This document shows positions 34,416 through 44,200 of a stretch of 45,748 nt of DNA, piece after piece. Positions within the stretch are counted from its first letter, which is position 1; each line of letters opens with the position of its first letter. The translations under genes were made by a program, and so were the position numbers. The DNA comes from an uncultured Selenomonadales bacterium (lineage in GTDB: Bacteria; Bacillota; Negativicutes; Selenomonadales; Selenomonadaceae): NCBI GenBank assembly GCA_937877565.1, contig CALFJB010000065.1, forward strand, positions 1 through 45,748, written 5' to 3'. Below the pieces are notes generated by a model. It was not told where the DNA came from. It did not search any database and saw only the letters and a list, made by a program, of their open reading frames with translations.

Positions 34416-36224
34416 TTGAGCGGCGTGAGTAATCAATCTAATGATCAGAAACAGAAGTCAAATAATTTAGTGCGTCAAAGTGCTCGTCGCTCTCGACTTA
34501 ATCTGGGGGTGGCGACTCTCTCAAACTCTCTTTTGCGGGGTGATAGAGGCAACAATAGTCTTGGTAACATAGAAATGCTTAATTCTTTGGTCTTTTTTCA
34601 TCCTGTTGTTTCTGGTTTTGTTGAAAATAAAGCTCCTGATAATTTTCTAAATTTTTCCAGAAAATCGAAAACTTTTTTTAGCTATCAGCAGTCCTATTAT
34701 TGCCCAAAATGTTTTCAACAATTAAGCAGAAAATCAGAAAACTCTTTGAGGTCTCTTGATGGTTCTGTGTCGTCGTTGGAGTCGGAGGTTTTGGGTGTCG
34801 GTGAGTTGGTTGATGATAATCGTTGGAAGTTACTTCGTCGTTCTAAACAATTATTGGCTATGCGTACTGTTACTCCTGAGTTGGCGACTAAGCTTGACTT
34901 GCGTCGCGATTGGAATCTTCATCGTAAAATTGAGACCCTTCTTGATTGTTTTCCTTCTTTGAAATATTCTTATAGTTCCCTGCGTGGTAAAAAATTTGAT
35001 GGTTCTGTTTCTATTCTTAGTAATGGGTCGACTGCTCGTGTTGATGACATTGCTCGTTCTCATAGTATCCGACTTGATCCTGTTGATGCTCCTAAAGAAC
35101 TTTTTAAGTATCGACAACGTATTCAAAAAATTATTGCTTGGGCTTATGCCAATAATTTAGTTCCCGTGATGATGACTTTGACTGTCTTTCATCGTTGGCA
35201 TGATCTAGCTCCTTTGTGTCGTGTCTTACGTAAGGCTTGGTCCTCGTTGTTTTCTGGAAGTCAAGCTGCTCTCGCCCGTAGGGCGAGCGTAGGATTCTGT
35301 GGTTACATTCGTCGTATGGAAGAGACCTTTAATGATGGTGATAAAGTCTTTAATTCTTTTAATTCTGGTTGGCATCCTCATTATCATATTATCTTTCTTG
35401 TTCCTCGTGAGAAGTTGTCCTTCCTATCAAGTTATGAGTCGGAGCTTCGTAAGGTCTGGGTGTCTCTTGTTTGTAGATATTTCCGGAATGAGTTTGGTGA
35501 AGATATTCCTTCAGCCTATTTGAAATCTTTTGAGGAACATGGTCTGGTGTTTAGTCGTTTTAAGTCTGTTGAGCAGGCTCGTAAGTGTGGTTGTCTTCAT
35601 GCACGTGTTGGAGATTTATTTGAGGTCAAAGATGGTAAGTACCTCGCTAAGTTGATGGGGATCGATGATCCTTTGTATGGTGGCGATACTGAGCTGACTT
35701 ATTTTTCCAAAACGAGTAAAACTCCCTTTGATTTATTGAAAGGTGCAGTGACTGCTAATCTTGCTGACTTGTGGTGTGAGTATGCTATTGCTACTAAGAA
35801 AATTCCTTGCTTTACTTTTTCGAAAGGTTTGGGTACTGAAGTTGACTCTTACTTTGATGCTTTGTCGGCTCTTGAATCCGAAAGCGAAAGTTCCAGTGCG
35901 CCTTCCGAATCTTTCCAACCTTCTGAGCCTTGTTCTTCTACGACTTCAGTTGCATCGACAGATACAGTTGGCGTTCCAATGACTGTGAAGGATGGCTTTG
36001 TTTTCCGTATCAAATCTGAAGATTATCAATGGTTGTACCGTCATTTTCTTATTGGCGAATTGTTGAAGCATGCCGCGCAAGGTTATGATGTTGTTAAGAA
36101 TTGGCTTCATGATATTTGCAATATTTCTGTGCTTGAAGGTAACCAAGCGGCAGATGATGTGAATGATCTTGAGCTTATGAATTTGGATTTGCGTATGATG
36201 TTTGATGATGATTCTCCGACGTAG
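34416..36224 (+). CDS. Rolling-circle-type replication initiator (HUH Rep), likely from a mobile element
   Basis: A 602-residue protein with the three motifs of single-tyrosine HUH Rep proteins: MMTLTV (252-257), the metal-binding HPHYH (320-324), and the catalytic Tyr409 in KYLAKLM with Lys412. A CPKC pair at residues 96-99 and a CGC at 391-393 could bind zinc. Such proteins nick one strand at a plasmid or phage origin and start rolling-circle replication. It starts with TTG after GGAAGAGGGGG. Codon use is strongly T- and G-rich on the coding strand (cgt, gtt, tct), unlike all neighbours, so the gene looks acquired. No relaxase, integrase or partition gene lies nearby; it may be a solitary remnant or the core of a small integrated element. 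The C-terminal 120 residues include a Ser/Pro-rich stretch. Confidence 0.8.
   Translation: MSGVSNQSNDQKQKSNNLVRQSARRSRLNLGVATLSNSLLRGDRGNNSLGNIEMLNSLVFFHPVVSGFVENKAPDNFLNFSRKSKTFFSYQQSYYCPKCFQQLSRKSENSLRSLDGSVSSLESEVLGVGELVDDNRWKLLRRSKQLLAMRTVTPELATKLDLRRDWNLHRKIETLLDCFPSLKYSYSSLRGKKFDGSVSILSNGSTARVDDIARSHSIRLDPVDAPKELFKYRQRIQKIIAWAYANNLVPVMMTLTVFHRWHDLAPLCRVLRKAWSSLFSGSQAALARRASVGFCGYIRRMEETFNDGDKVFNSFNSGWHPHYHIIFLVPREKLSFLSSYESELRKVWVSLVCRYFRNEFGEDIPSAYLKSFEEHGLVFSRFKSVEQARKCGCLHARVGDLFEVKDGKYLAKLMGIDDPLYGGDTELTYFSKTSKTPFDLLKGAVTANLADLWCEYAIATKKIPCFTFSKGLGTEVDSYFDALSALESESESSSAPSESFQPSEPCSSTTSVASTDTVGVPMTVKDGFVFRIKSEDYQWLYRHFLIGELLKHAAQGYDVVKNWLHDICNISVLEGNQAADDVNDLELMNLDLRMMFDDDSPT
35271..35287 (+). 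repeat. Perfect palindrome inside the rep gene (possible origin hairpin)
   Basis: CTCGCCC (35271-35277), loop GTA, GGGCGAG (35281-35287) form a perfect 7-bp stem. It encodes LARRAS between two conserved Rep motifs and is much richer in G+C than the gene around it. Nick sites of rolling-circle replicons often lie in such hairpins, sometimes inside rep. An inserted palindromic repeat is the other explanation. Confidence 0.45.
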
Positions 36225-36659
36225 TGTTTCTTGCATGAGTAATCCTTCAATGTTCATTGCTTCATTAGATCACTTGGCGATTCTATTTCGCAAATTCAAA
36301 TTTAGCTTTGCTTATTCAATCGGCAATATTAAGTGACATCATCACAGCAACTGCTATCTTGTTTGCTAAATGAATTTGCTTCCAATTTCTTCTTTAGCAT
36401 AGGTTTCTGTATTTCTCTCTTTTGAAATTTGTTTATGAATTTTATCAACAATGAATCTGCGCGTGCGACACTTGGATACAATCTTTTTATAATCTAACTC
36501 CAACTGGTTTATCAGTTCATAAACAAATTTATGTATTTTACATTTACAGAAAAAGTGATGTTGCTCGACGCACTTCAATGTTGGGGAGGTGTATGTAATT
36601 AGCATTTCTGACATCCATTATAATCTTCATTAATCTCATTTTTGATAGGAGAACAGAGT
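36225..36659. other. Intergenic region before the protease-tubulin-actin operon
   Basis: This 435-base stretch is very AT-rich. A consensus TATAAT at 36619-36624, without a good -35 box, lies about 35 bases before the protease gene and is the likeliest start of that operon. An 82-codon minus-strand frame (36366-36614, Cys/Lys-rich) has no ribosome binding site and no recognised family, and is left unassigned. No terminator for rep was found. Confidence 0.4.
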
Positions 36660-37688
36660 ATGAAAAAAAATTCTTTTCTTGCTACAGTCAGTAACAAAAA
36701 AACTGTAAAAATTTTATTGTTTGTAATATCGACATTCTTTTTTCAAGGGTGTCTTGATCCAGAACCTTACCATGATGATAAGCAAGAACAAGAGTCCCCA
36801 GATCCTGTGGCTGCTGTTGTTCAAAAGGTTGGTCCAAGTGTGGTCAACATAGAAACGAATATTACTAAAGGCTCAGGTGTGATTCTCAATAAAGACGGTT
36901 ATATTATTACGAACGATCATGTTATCAGAGGCGTAAATTCGGTGGAAGTTCATTTACTCGATAAACGCACTCTTAAAGCTACGATAGTTGCTACTGATCC
37001 TCGAAGAGATGTTGCTGTTATTAAAGTTGAAGGTGACAATCTTCAAGCGGCTGAATTGGCTGATTCTAAAAATTTAAATGTTGGTGACGATGTCATTGCC
37101 ATTGGAAATGCGCAAGGTGTCGAAAATAGTGTTACTAAAGGCATTATTAGCAACTTGAATGTTGACGTTGACACTGGAATAAATATACGAAGATGTATTC
37201 AAACAGATGCGCCGATTAATCACGGCAATTCGGGGGGCGCTCTTGTAAATATGAAAGGTAAAGTTGTTGGTATAAATGATATGGGGCGCTCTGATTCCGA
37301 GAGTATGAATTACGCTATTCCGATTAATGATGTTAAAGATGTGGCTGACCAAATTATTGAAAAAGGCTATGTTTCTATGGTCTATGTCGGAGTGAACTTG
37401 GTGAATGAAAAGACAAATGACGGAGAAGGTTTCTTAATCATTAAAGATATAATGCCTAATTCTCCAGCGGCAAAATTTGACTTAAAAGCCGGCGACATTA
37501 TTATCAAAGTCAATGACGTAAGAGTACCGACAGTTTCAAAATTTCGCGAACAAATCAAAAATAGCGGAATTGGTAGCACTGTTTCAATTGGTATAGCTCG
37601 TAAAGGTAATACCGGATATGTAAGTGGTATTATTCAAGTTACACTCGATGAACTTCCCAAAGGCTATTATTCGATTGACTGGAGTTGA
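36660..37688 (+). CDS. Trypsin-like (HtrA/DegP-type) serine protease lipoprotein with PDZ domain
   Basis: A 342-residue protein. The N-terminal signal ends in a lipobox with Cys31 (FFFQGC). Residues 50-235 form a trypsin-like domain with a complete triad: H87 (TNDHVI), D117 (RRDVAV) and S191 (GNSGGAL). Residues about 245-335 form one PDZ domain (GVNLVN, AAKFDLKAGDIIIKVND). HtrA proteins act outside the cytoplasmic membrane in protein quality control or regulated cleavage. This one opens the six-gene operon and is 6 bases from the vWA lipoprotein gene, so a dedicated role such as processing a surface partner is likely. ATG at 36660 follows AGGAGA with 9-base spacing. Confidence 0.88.
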   Translation: MKKNSFLATVSNKKTVKILLFVISTFFFQGCLDPEPYHDDKQEQESPDPVAAVVQKVGPSVVNIETNITKGSGVILNKDGYIITNDHVIRGVNSVEVHLLDKRTLKATIVATDPRRDVAVIKVEGDNLQAAELADSKNLNVGDDVIAIGNAQGVENSVTKGIISNLNVDVDTGINIRRCIQTDAPINHGNSGGALVNMKGKVVGINDMGRSDSESMNYAIPINDVKDVADQIIEKGYVSMVYVGVNLVNEKTNDGEGFLIIKDIMPNSPAAKFDLKAGDIIIKVNDVRVPTVSKFREQIKNSGIGSTVSIGIARKGNTGYVSGIIQVTLDELPKGYYSIDWS

Positions 37689-37694
37689 TTTTTT

Positions 37695-39083
37695 ATGAAT
37701 CTTTATCGAGTAGCCTTAACGACTGTATTTCTACTCATTGCGATTATCTTTAGCGGTTGTGAATTCAGTGAATTTCTTGATGAATTTCCCAGAAAAGTTC
37801 CAAGTATATTTGCATTTAATGTAGACGATAAAGTGGAAAAGCCTTTGTCCATGCCGCCAAACTGTATGAAGTCCCCAGAGCCTTTACCGGATAAATTTTA
37901 TATGGACGTTTATTGGGACACGACAATTTCCATGCAAGGTTTTACAAGATTGTCTGCGGGAAATGTTTATCGTCAATTGCCTGATATTTTAAGTGACTTT
38001 GGCAATTCCTTTAAAGATAGCGAAGTTCATTTTTATCGCTTTGGTGAAAAGATTGTTCCCGTTGACGACCGAGAACATTTACAATTTAGAAATCCTGACG
38101 TTTACTCCGATTTAATAACTTCTTTTGGCAATGTAATTGATGAAGCTAATCCATCGCATCTTTCAGTAGTTGTTACTGATCTTTTTGAAAGTAATGCTGA
38201 TTGGAGCAATGTTACTCAAAAATGTCGCGAAAAATTTTTTTCACAGCATTTGTCAATAGCAATAATAGGCATTAAAAATTCATTTAATGGAGAGATTTTT
38301 GATGTTGGAATAAACGCGGCAAACTTCAGTTATGATAGTGGAAATGATCCCGTACGTTTCCGTCCGTGTTATCTTTTTTTGATGGGGGCTGAATCACAAG
38401 TAAGAGCGTTTTTAGAAAAATGGAAAAAAGTCGATGCGAGTAGCAATGAAATTCAATATGTTGTCTTTTCTGAATATTGTTCATTACCGTCAGATTTTTT
38501 GCGCGTGTCCAATGCTAAAGCTATAGATAAAAAAAATTTACTTGAAAACAGAACTTTGCTCAAATCTGAGGAGCAGTTACAAGAAGTTGTTATCGTAGAT
38601 TACACTGAAAAAGTATCATTGAAGATCCCTTTTAAATTCAGTTTTAATTCGGAAGATAAAAATTGTCTTTTATCGGAAAACGCTTTTGATAAAAGGGCTA
38701 GAATTTTTGTATGGAACGATGAAGGCGAGTGGCAAGTGCAAGACGACAAGCAAGATAATCTTCGCTTAGCTTTGACGGATTTGAACGACGAAACCGAAAA
38801 TAATCATCTACTTGAACTTTCATTCAATCCCCAAAGTACTTTGTTGCCCGGACGAATTAATTTGATACAGGTGCAAGTTATTCCAGAAAAAAATAAATTA
38901 TCTTTGCCGGAATGGATTTCTGATTGGGATATGGGAAACATTGACATTGCCCCAGAGCAATTTAACGGTGCTAAAACGGTTAACTTAAAAAAAATTACCG
39001 ACTCTTTAAAGGATTCTCTTTTCGCACAAACATTACCGATTATTACAGAATTGAATCTTGTAATCGACGAACGAAAAAAATAG
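37695..39083 (+). CDS. vWA-like lipoprotein of the tubulin/actin operon
   Basis: A 462-residue lipoprotein with Cys22 in the lipobox IIFSGC. Residues about 65-290 look like a von Willebrand A fold: a first strand ending DTTISM (75-80, a DxTxS form of the metal site DxSxS) and a later strand VVVTDLFES with the distal Asp of the metal site. Residues 300-460 form a beta-rich domain ending in a short helix. vWA proteins hold binding partners through a metal ion, and this one would face the outside of the cytoplasmic membrane. It overlaps no gene but is only 6 bases after the protease. I do not recognise the exact family. Confidence 0.7.
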   Translation: MNLYRVALTTVFLLIAIIFSGCEFSEFLDEFPRKVPSIFAFNVDDKVEKPLSMPPNCMKSPEPLPDKFYMDVYWDTTISMQGFTRLSAGNVYRQLPDILSDFGNSFKDSEVHFYRFGEKIVPVDDREHLQFRNPDVYSDLITSFGNVIDEANPSHLSVVVTDLFESNADWSNVTQKCREKFFSQHLSIAIIGIKNSFNGEIFDVGINAANFSYDSGNDPVRFRPCYLFLMGAESQVRAFLEKWKKVDASSNEIQYVVFSEYCSLPSDFLRVSNAKAIDKKNLLENRTLLKSEEQLQEVVIVDYTEKVSLKIPFKFSFNSEDKNCLLSENAFDKRARIFVWNDEGEWQVQDDKQDNLRLALTDLNDETENNHLLELSFNPQSTLLPGRINLIQVQVIPEKNKLSLPEWISDWDMGNIDIAPEQFNGAKTVNLKKITDSLKDSLFAQTLPIITELNLVIDERKK

Positions 39084-39099
39084 AAAGGTTGTATAAAAT

Positions 39100-39600
39100 A
39101 TGAATCAAAATTCATCTGCGATTTTGAGTTTAATCGTCGGACTTATAATAATCCTTTTGATATCTTGCGCGACATACTTTATTGGTGTCAAGATGGCTGC
39201 AACTATGTTGCACTCGCTTCAACAGGAAGGCAATTCTGTTCCTGAACCCCAAGTATGGGTGCATAATTACTTTTATCTTGTGCGGTATATGGGCATTGCA
39301 GTCGGAATTATACTTTGTATGTGGACAGCTTTGACGCATTGGGGCCTCCGTTCAGAAAATCCAAATAATCAAGGAAAACTGTGGTTGTGGAGTTTATTTG
39401 GTTTTATCATTGCCGTAATATGTGTATTAAGTCCGCAAATTTTTTCATCGTTTTATCCTGATTACAGTTTGATCGTCGATTATCGAATTCCTTTACTTTT
39501 CTTTGTTGCTTACGATATCTTCGGATATTGGGGCGGAAGTATTATCGTAACTTCCGACAAATATAAATACACACCTTTACTGGCACGTTTCTTTAGATGA
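39100..39600 (+). CDS. Small multi-pass membrane protein of the tubulin/actin operon
   Basis: A 166-residue protein with about four hydrophobic helices near residues 8-30, 60-80, 95-113 and 125-147. The loop between helices 1 and 2 is polar (about 25 residues) and would face outside, and the C-terminus is basic (KYKYTPLLARFFR) and would face the cytosol. I do not recognise a family. It is 16 bases after the vWA gene and 12 bases before the tubulin-like gene, so it could link surface and cytosolic parts of the system. Confidence 0.65.
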   Translation: MNQNSSAILSLIVGLIIILLISCATYFIGVKMAATMLHSLQQEGNSVPEPQVWVHNYFYLVRYMGIAVGIILCMWTALTHWGLRSENPNNQGKLWLWSLFGFIIAVICVLSPQIFSSFYPDYSLIVDYRIPLLFFVAYDIFGYWGGSIIVTSDKYKYTPLLARFFR

Positions 39601-39612
39601 GGGGGTTGAAAT

Positions 39613-41175
39613 ATGGGGTATTATTTCATTTCTATTGGTGGCTCTGGTGCTCGTGTTTTGGAAGCGCTGACTCATCTCAATGTAGCTGGGCTTTTTCCAA
39701 ATGAAGAACGAAAATGTAATCTTTATACAATGGCAATCGATCCAGATACTGGTAATGGAAACTTGAATCAAACAAAAAAACTGCTTAATTGCGTGAATAA
39801 CTTTCAAAACGTTGATGTCGGAGTAGGAACGTCGTTGTTGAAAACGCCTTTGAAACTTGCTGATCCATTTTGCTGGAGTCCTGTGATACAGGGAGAAAAT
39901 TTAGATACAGTTATTGGATTTGCAAACTTCAGAAATTCACCTATTGGCAAATTATATAGTTCGCTTTACACAAAAAAGGAACGCGATGAGAATCTGGATC
40001 TCGGCTTTAGGGGTCGCCCTTCTATCGGCGCTGCAGTTCTTGCTAAAAAAGCTGTGTTAGATGATTTTACTTCTGTTCAAAGAGAACAGTCTTGGAGAAA
40101 TTTAATTAGAGAAGTGAATAGCGATGTTGCAACACATGGATCCGCACAAATTTTTTTGGCAGGCTCTATATTTGGCGGAACAGGAGCGTCAGGCTTGCCG
40201 ACTATTGCGCGTCTTTTAAGAAAAGCCTTCAAACAAAATTGCCATAATGGCACGGTTCGTATTGGCGGAGCGTTGTTATTGCCGTATTTTTCTTTTGACC
40301 CTACGGACACTGAAATTCAAAATCAAAGAGAAAAACTTTTTGCTTACTCGGATCATTTCCTTACAAATACAAAAGCGGCTCTTCGATATTATGCTAATAC
40401 AGGTGGAAGTGGCTATGATTCGATTTACTTTATTGGTGACGAATACATGACTCCAACTAGAAATTTTAGCGTTGGTGCATCGACTCAATGTAACGATGCA
40501 AATATCGTAGACTTTTTTGCAGCACTTGCGGCGTTACATTTTTATCATGAAAAAAATTACGCTGATAATGGTGGAAATGAATTATATTACATTGCACATC
40601 AAAATAGGGAAAAAATTCAATGGATTGATTTGCCGGACATTAAAATGGACAATGATATAACGATGTCGGTACAAAAACTTTTCGTACAATTCACACGTCT
40701 TATTTTCTTTTATCTGCGTATGGTGAAGCCGACTCTTGAAAAGGCAAAACTTGGTAATTTGAGTAGAAATGAATGTGCTTGGTACTGGAATCATTTTGAG
40801 AATATCGATTTAAGATCTAATTCTATAATCAATTTTGAAAACTATGCTGAAATGTTTGCACGTTGGCTGAATCAAATTGAAAGCCCCGTTGGTGGCCGTT
40901 CGGTAGAGCTTATCAAACGAGATTTTTTCCGTGTCGAAGATAACAATAATACAATAAACGTGACAATAAACGATACAAATCTTTTTAGCTCATTGGACTA
41001 TGGAACAAGCAATGTAACTATTGATTCAGTGATAAATAATTTGTCTAGAAGCAATAGAGGATTGATTGGAAAAATTGGAAGTTATCTCTTTAGAAATAAG
41101 CAAAATAACCAAAAGTTAGGTGAGGGATTCGGAAGATTTTTGCGGTTGATTTATGATAGTTGCGGTGTAAGTTAA
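39613..41175 (+). CDS. Tubulin/FtsZ-like putative GTPase
   Basis: A 520-residue cytosolic protein. The N-terminus (ISIGGSGARVLEALTHL, residues 6-22) matches the first nucleotide loop of the tubulin/FtsZ superfamily. Residues 184-194 (GSIFGGTGASG) match the tubulin signature GGGTG(S/T)G, and IDPDTGNGN (42-50) lies where a further nucleotide loop is expected. The spacing between loops is larger than in FtsZ, and the C-terminal 200 residues are unlike FtsZ. It resembles the tubulin-like families outside FtsZ that are reported beside vWA proteins. GTP binding is likely; polymer formation is inference. The ribosome binding site GAGGGGG lies 7 bases before the ATG and overlaps the preceding stop. 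Confidence 0.78.
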   Translation: MGYYFISIGGSGARVLEALTHLNVAGLFPNEERKCNLYTMAIDPDTGNGNLNQTKKLLNCVNNFQNVDVGVGTSLLKTPLKLADPFCWSPVIQGENLDTVIGFANFRNSPIGKLYSSLYTKKERDENLDLGFRGRPSIGAAVLAKKAVLDDFTSVQREQSWRNLIREVNSDVATHGSAQIFLAGSIFGGTGASGLPTIARLLRKAFKQNCHNGTVRIGGALLLPYFSFDPTDTEIQNQREKLFAYSDHFLTNTKAALRYYANTGGSGYDSIYFIGDEYMTPTRNFSVGASTQCNDANIVDFFAALAALHFYHEKNYADNGGNELYYIAHQNREKIQWIDLPDIKMDNDITMSVQKLFVQFTRLIFFYLRMVKPTLEKAKLGNLSRNECAWYWNHFENIDLRSNSIINFENYAEMFARWLNQIESPVGGRSVELIKRDFFRVEDNNNTINVTINDTNLFSSLDYGTSNVTIDSVINNLSRSNRGLIGKIGSYLFRNKQNNQKLGEGFGRFLRLIYDSCGVS

Positions 41176-41206
41176 TTGATTTTTTAGTAAAAAAGGAGTA
41201 TTAGAT

Positions 41207-44200
41207 ATGCCACAATCAAAATTTTTGCTACCCGCACTTTCAATGGATGCTGCCATTGCGCCTACAAATCCCGGATGTTGGGAAGGACGCTCCATGTTAG
41301 CAGATGAGCTGACTAAATTGGCAAACGGTCTTGAAGTAGCAGTGAATAGAAATAGACCGGAGAGTATAGATTCTATTCCTGACATTTGGGCGAGACCGAT
41401 TTTTTTCAAAATGGCACTTTACGCGAGTAATGAAAATCATTTCGACGCGGAACTTCACAAAAAAATAAAGGGTGAATGGCGCGCAATTCTTGCTATGCTT
41501 GCATTGAAGGATATGCGCAATTTGAATCTTACCGTTGACGCAGTTCATTTAAATACTGGAGGAACAAGTGTTGCTCCACTTGAAAGTATACTTTTGAACT
41601 TAGCTCCCAAAGATTCTATCACGCTAGATCCGAATAATCCCGGAAATTGGAGCAATGATTGGAAAGATATTTACGTAATATCCTACAATGACAAGCCGAT
41701 TGCGATTACTTCCCCTACAACTTTAGTTGCGGCGTCGGCCGATTATAGCAGTGAACTTGCCGGTCAAATTATGCAACCGTGGAGTGATAACGGAAAATAC
41801 CTTACCGATCCAATTCAAGAGCTTAGTGCAGAAGAGATTAGCGGCTTGACACAATGGCTTCAAAATTTATTGAACGGTCTCCAAAATAATATACCGTTCG
41901 AAGTTAAAGATAAAAATGACACATGCAAAAAATTATTCGCCACTCTTAACGAATATATTAACGACGTTAATGCTCGGTTGATGAATATGCCTGTTGTATC
42001 CGGAATTAACGTAGTTCAGCAGTCTACTCCAATGATGACTATTGGAGTTTTTAGATTCTTGGACTATAAAGTACAAGCACCGCCCCCTACACCGGCAAGT
42101 TCCTATGTTCGTTTGATTCCAAGTTCCTCAAGGGCAAATAGCGCAACGCTTTTAATTATTTCACCGAAAATGTTGAATGATATTTCAAAGTCAAGGGGAA
42201 TTCCTACGTCTCAAATTTTTGTTTGGACCGGACTTACAGCTAACAATATAGCAGAGAATTCTCTACAAGGTAACAGAAATATGATTGGCAATGTAACGCT
42301 TGGGGCAACTCAGTGGCGTCGCCCAGAAGAATTCTTTACAGATAAATTGGCTATTTTTAGAAACAACGGTAAAGTTTTTAAAGGTGTTCGCTATGCGCAT
42401 GGTATCGACATTTTATCAACTCAAAATTATAGTGTAATACTTCCTCTAAAAAAAGAAATCCTAGAATATTTCGAATCGGATGAAATAATTCGAAGATTTC
42501 ATATTGAGAACATTGGCAATAACACGTTCAAAGTAACATTTGACTTCCCACTTTCCGGTAGAGATGGCGATAATATAATTTATACGGCAGAAAAATGTTA
42601 TCATGTACAAGAAACGCTCTCCATTCAAACTACTATTCCAGTCATAGAAATTTGGCCAAATTTTAAGCGTAAAGATTGGAAAAAATATTATCTCTATTAT
42701 GAAAATAGTGAAGCTCAAAATCAATCTCAAATAGCGGGAAATGATTTCTTCTATGTGTATCCTTATGCTTACGGAGAAAATATTGCTGGCGATACACCGA
42801 ATTTGGGCTTAGAAAATCAGTATACGGCTAGACTCTTAGGATTTCCGGAAGCGCTTATTTGTACATTAAAATGGACTAACGGAGGTAGAAATTACACATC
42901 TGAATTGATTGACGCCGGCCTTATTCTTCTCGAAAATCCAAAAAACGTGAATGTCCATTTTAATGTAGACTGGAATGTTGGGATAGATTTTGGAACTTCA
43001 AGCACAATGCTTTATCAAAAGTCCTTAAATAATGCTCCGCATCCCTTGAATTTACAACCAAATCTTTTCCAAGTAACTGAAAGCGGAGACCTTCGTAATC
43101 GTACATATCTGAATTTTATTCCGGCGTCTACTGCCGATCAACAATCCGGATCGTTCCTTAGTATTTTTCAAATGTTGAGAAATCTTCAACAAGGCATTCC
43201 AATTCGTCCATTGCAAGATGGAAATATTTTCTGGCTCTTGAGTGCGGACGGTCCAGACGCTGTCAATTTTCGTGATAACAACAGAAAGATAGATACCAAT
43301 CTGAAATGGACAAGTACGCCTTCCGACAAAATGAAAGTAATTTCATATATCCATCAGATTTGTCTGCAAATTTTGGCGGAGGCTGCACAAAATGAAGTAT
43401 TCAATATCGAATGGAATTTTTCATATCCAACGGCGTTTTCGGACTCTCAAAGACAAGATTTTACTGCAGCGTGTCGACAAGCTGTGAATGCTGCTTGTCA
43501 GGATACCGGATTTTCAAACCAAACTTTGAAGTATTGGACAGAAAGTCAAGCTAGTGCATATTATTTCAGTACAGTAGGTGGAGTTGCATTAGCCGGCGGA
43601 GCGATTTGTTTGGATATTGGTGCCGGTACAACGGACATATCAGTAGTAAGCGGAACGCCTGCTAAGATCGTTTATCACACTTCATTGCAGTTTGCAGGAA
43701 GATATCTTTTTAAATCCATTTACCAAAATTATGGGATTTTTGCCAAATCATCAATTAATTTTGGAACAATGAATGATCAGCAAAAGAATTCTCTGATTGA
43801 TGCGGATATGCGTAAGCACAATGAACAATATCTTGAAAATTTGATTAACATAAATGGTAACCAAGAAGTTGCAAGAGCTTTAAAAATCGCGCAATTTGCC
43901 GCCGCAGGAATTTTTTATTATCTCGGCGGGTTAATTAGTCTGTTACATGAAATGGGTATTTACGAAGAAGACCAAATACCAAAAATTCATATTGGAGGAA
44001 ACGGAGCAAGAATTTTTTCCTGGATTTGTGGTAATAATTTTGGAATAAATGAAAATGTTCGTATGTCTGTGTTCAAGGATATGTTCGAGGCAACTTCCGG
44101 ATTGAAAGGAGCGTTTAGCCCTTTCTTGTCACCAAAGCCAAAAGTTGAAGTGGCTCAAGGAATGGTTGACCCTATAGCTGCTGTCAAAGATTTTTTTGAC

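Noticed and set aside
34416..36224. rep gene as an IS91-type transposase
   Set aside because: HUH motifs are shared, but the layout (long N-terminal part, motif spacing, no visible ends) fits replication proteins better.
36366..36614. 82-codon minus-strand frame with Cys/Lys-rich product
   Set aside because: No ribosome binding site, no recognised family, and it lies in AT-rich intergenic DNA where such frames arise by chance.
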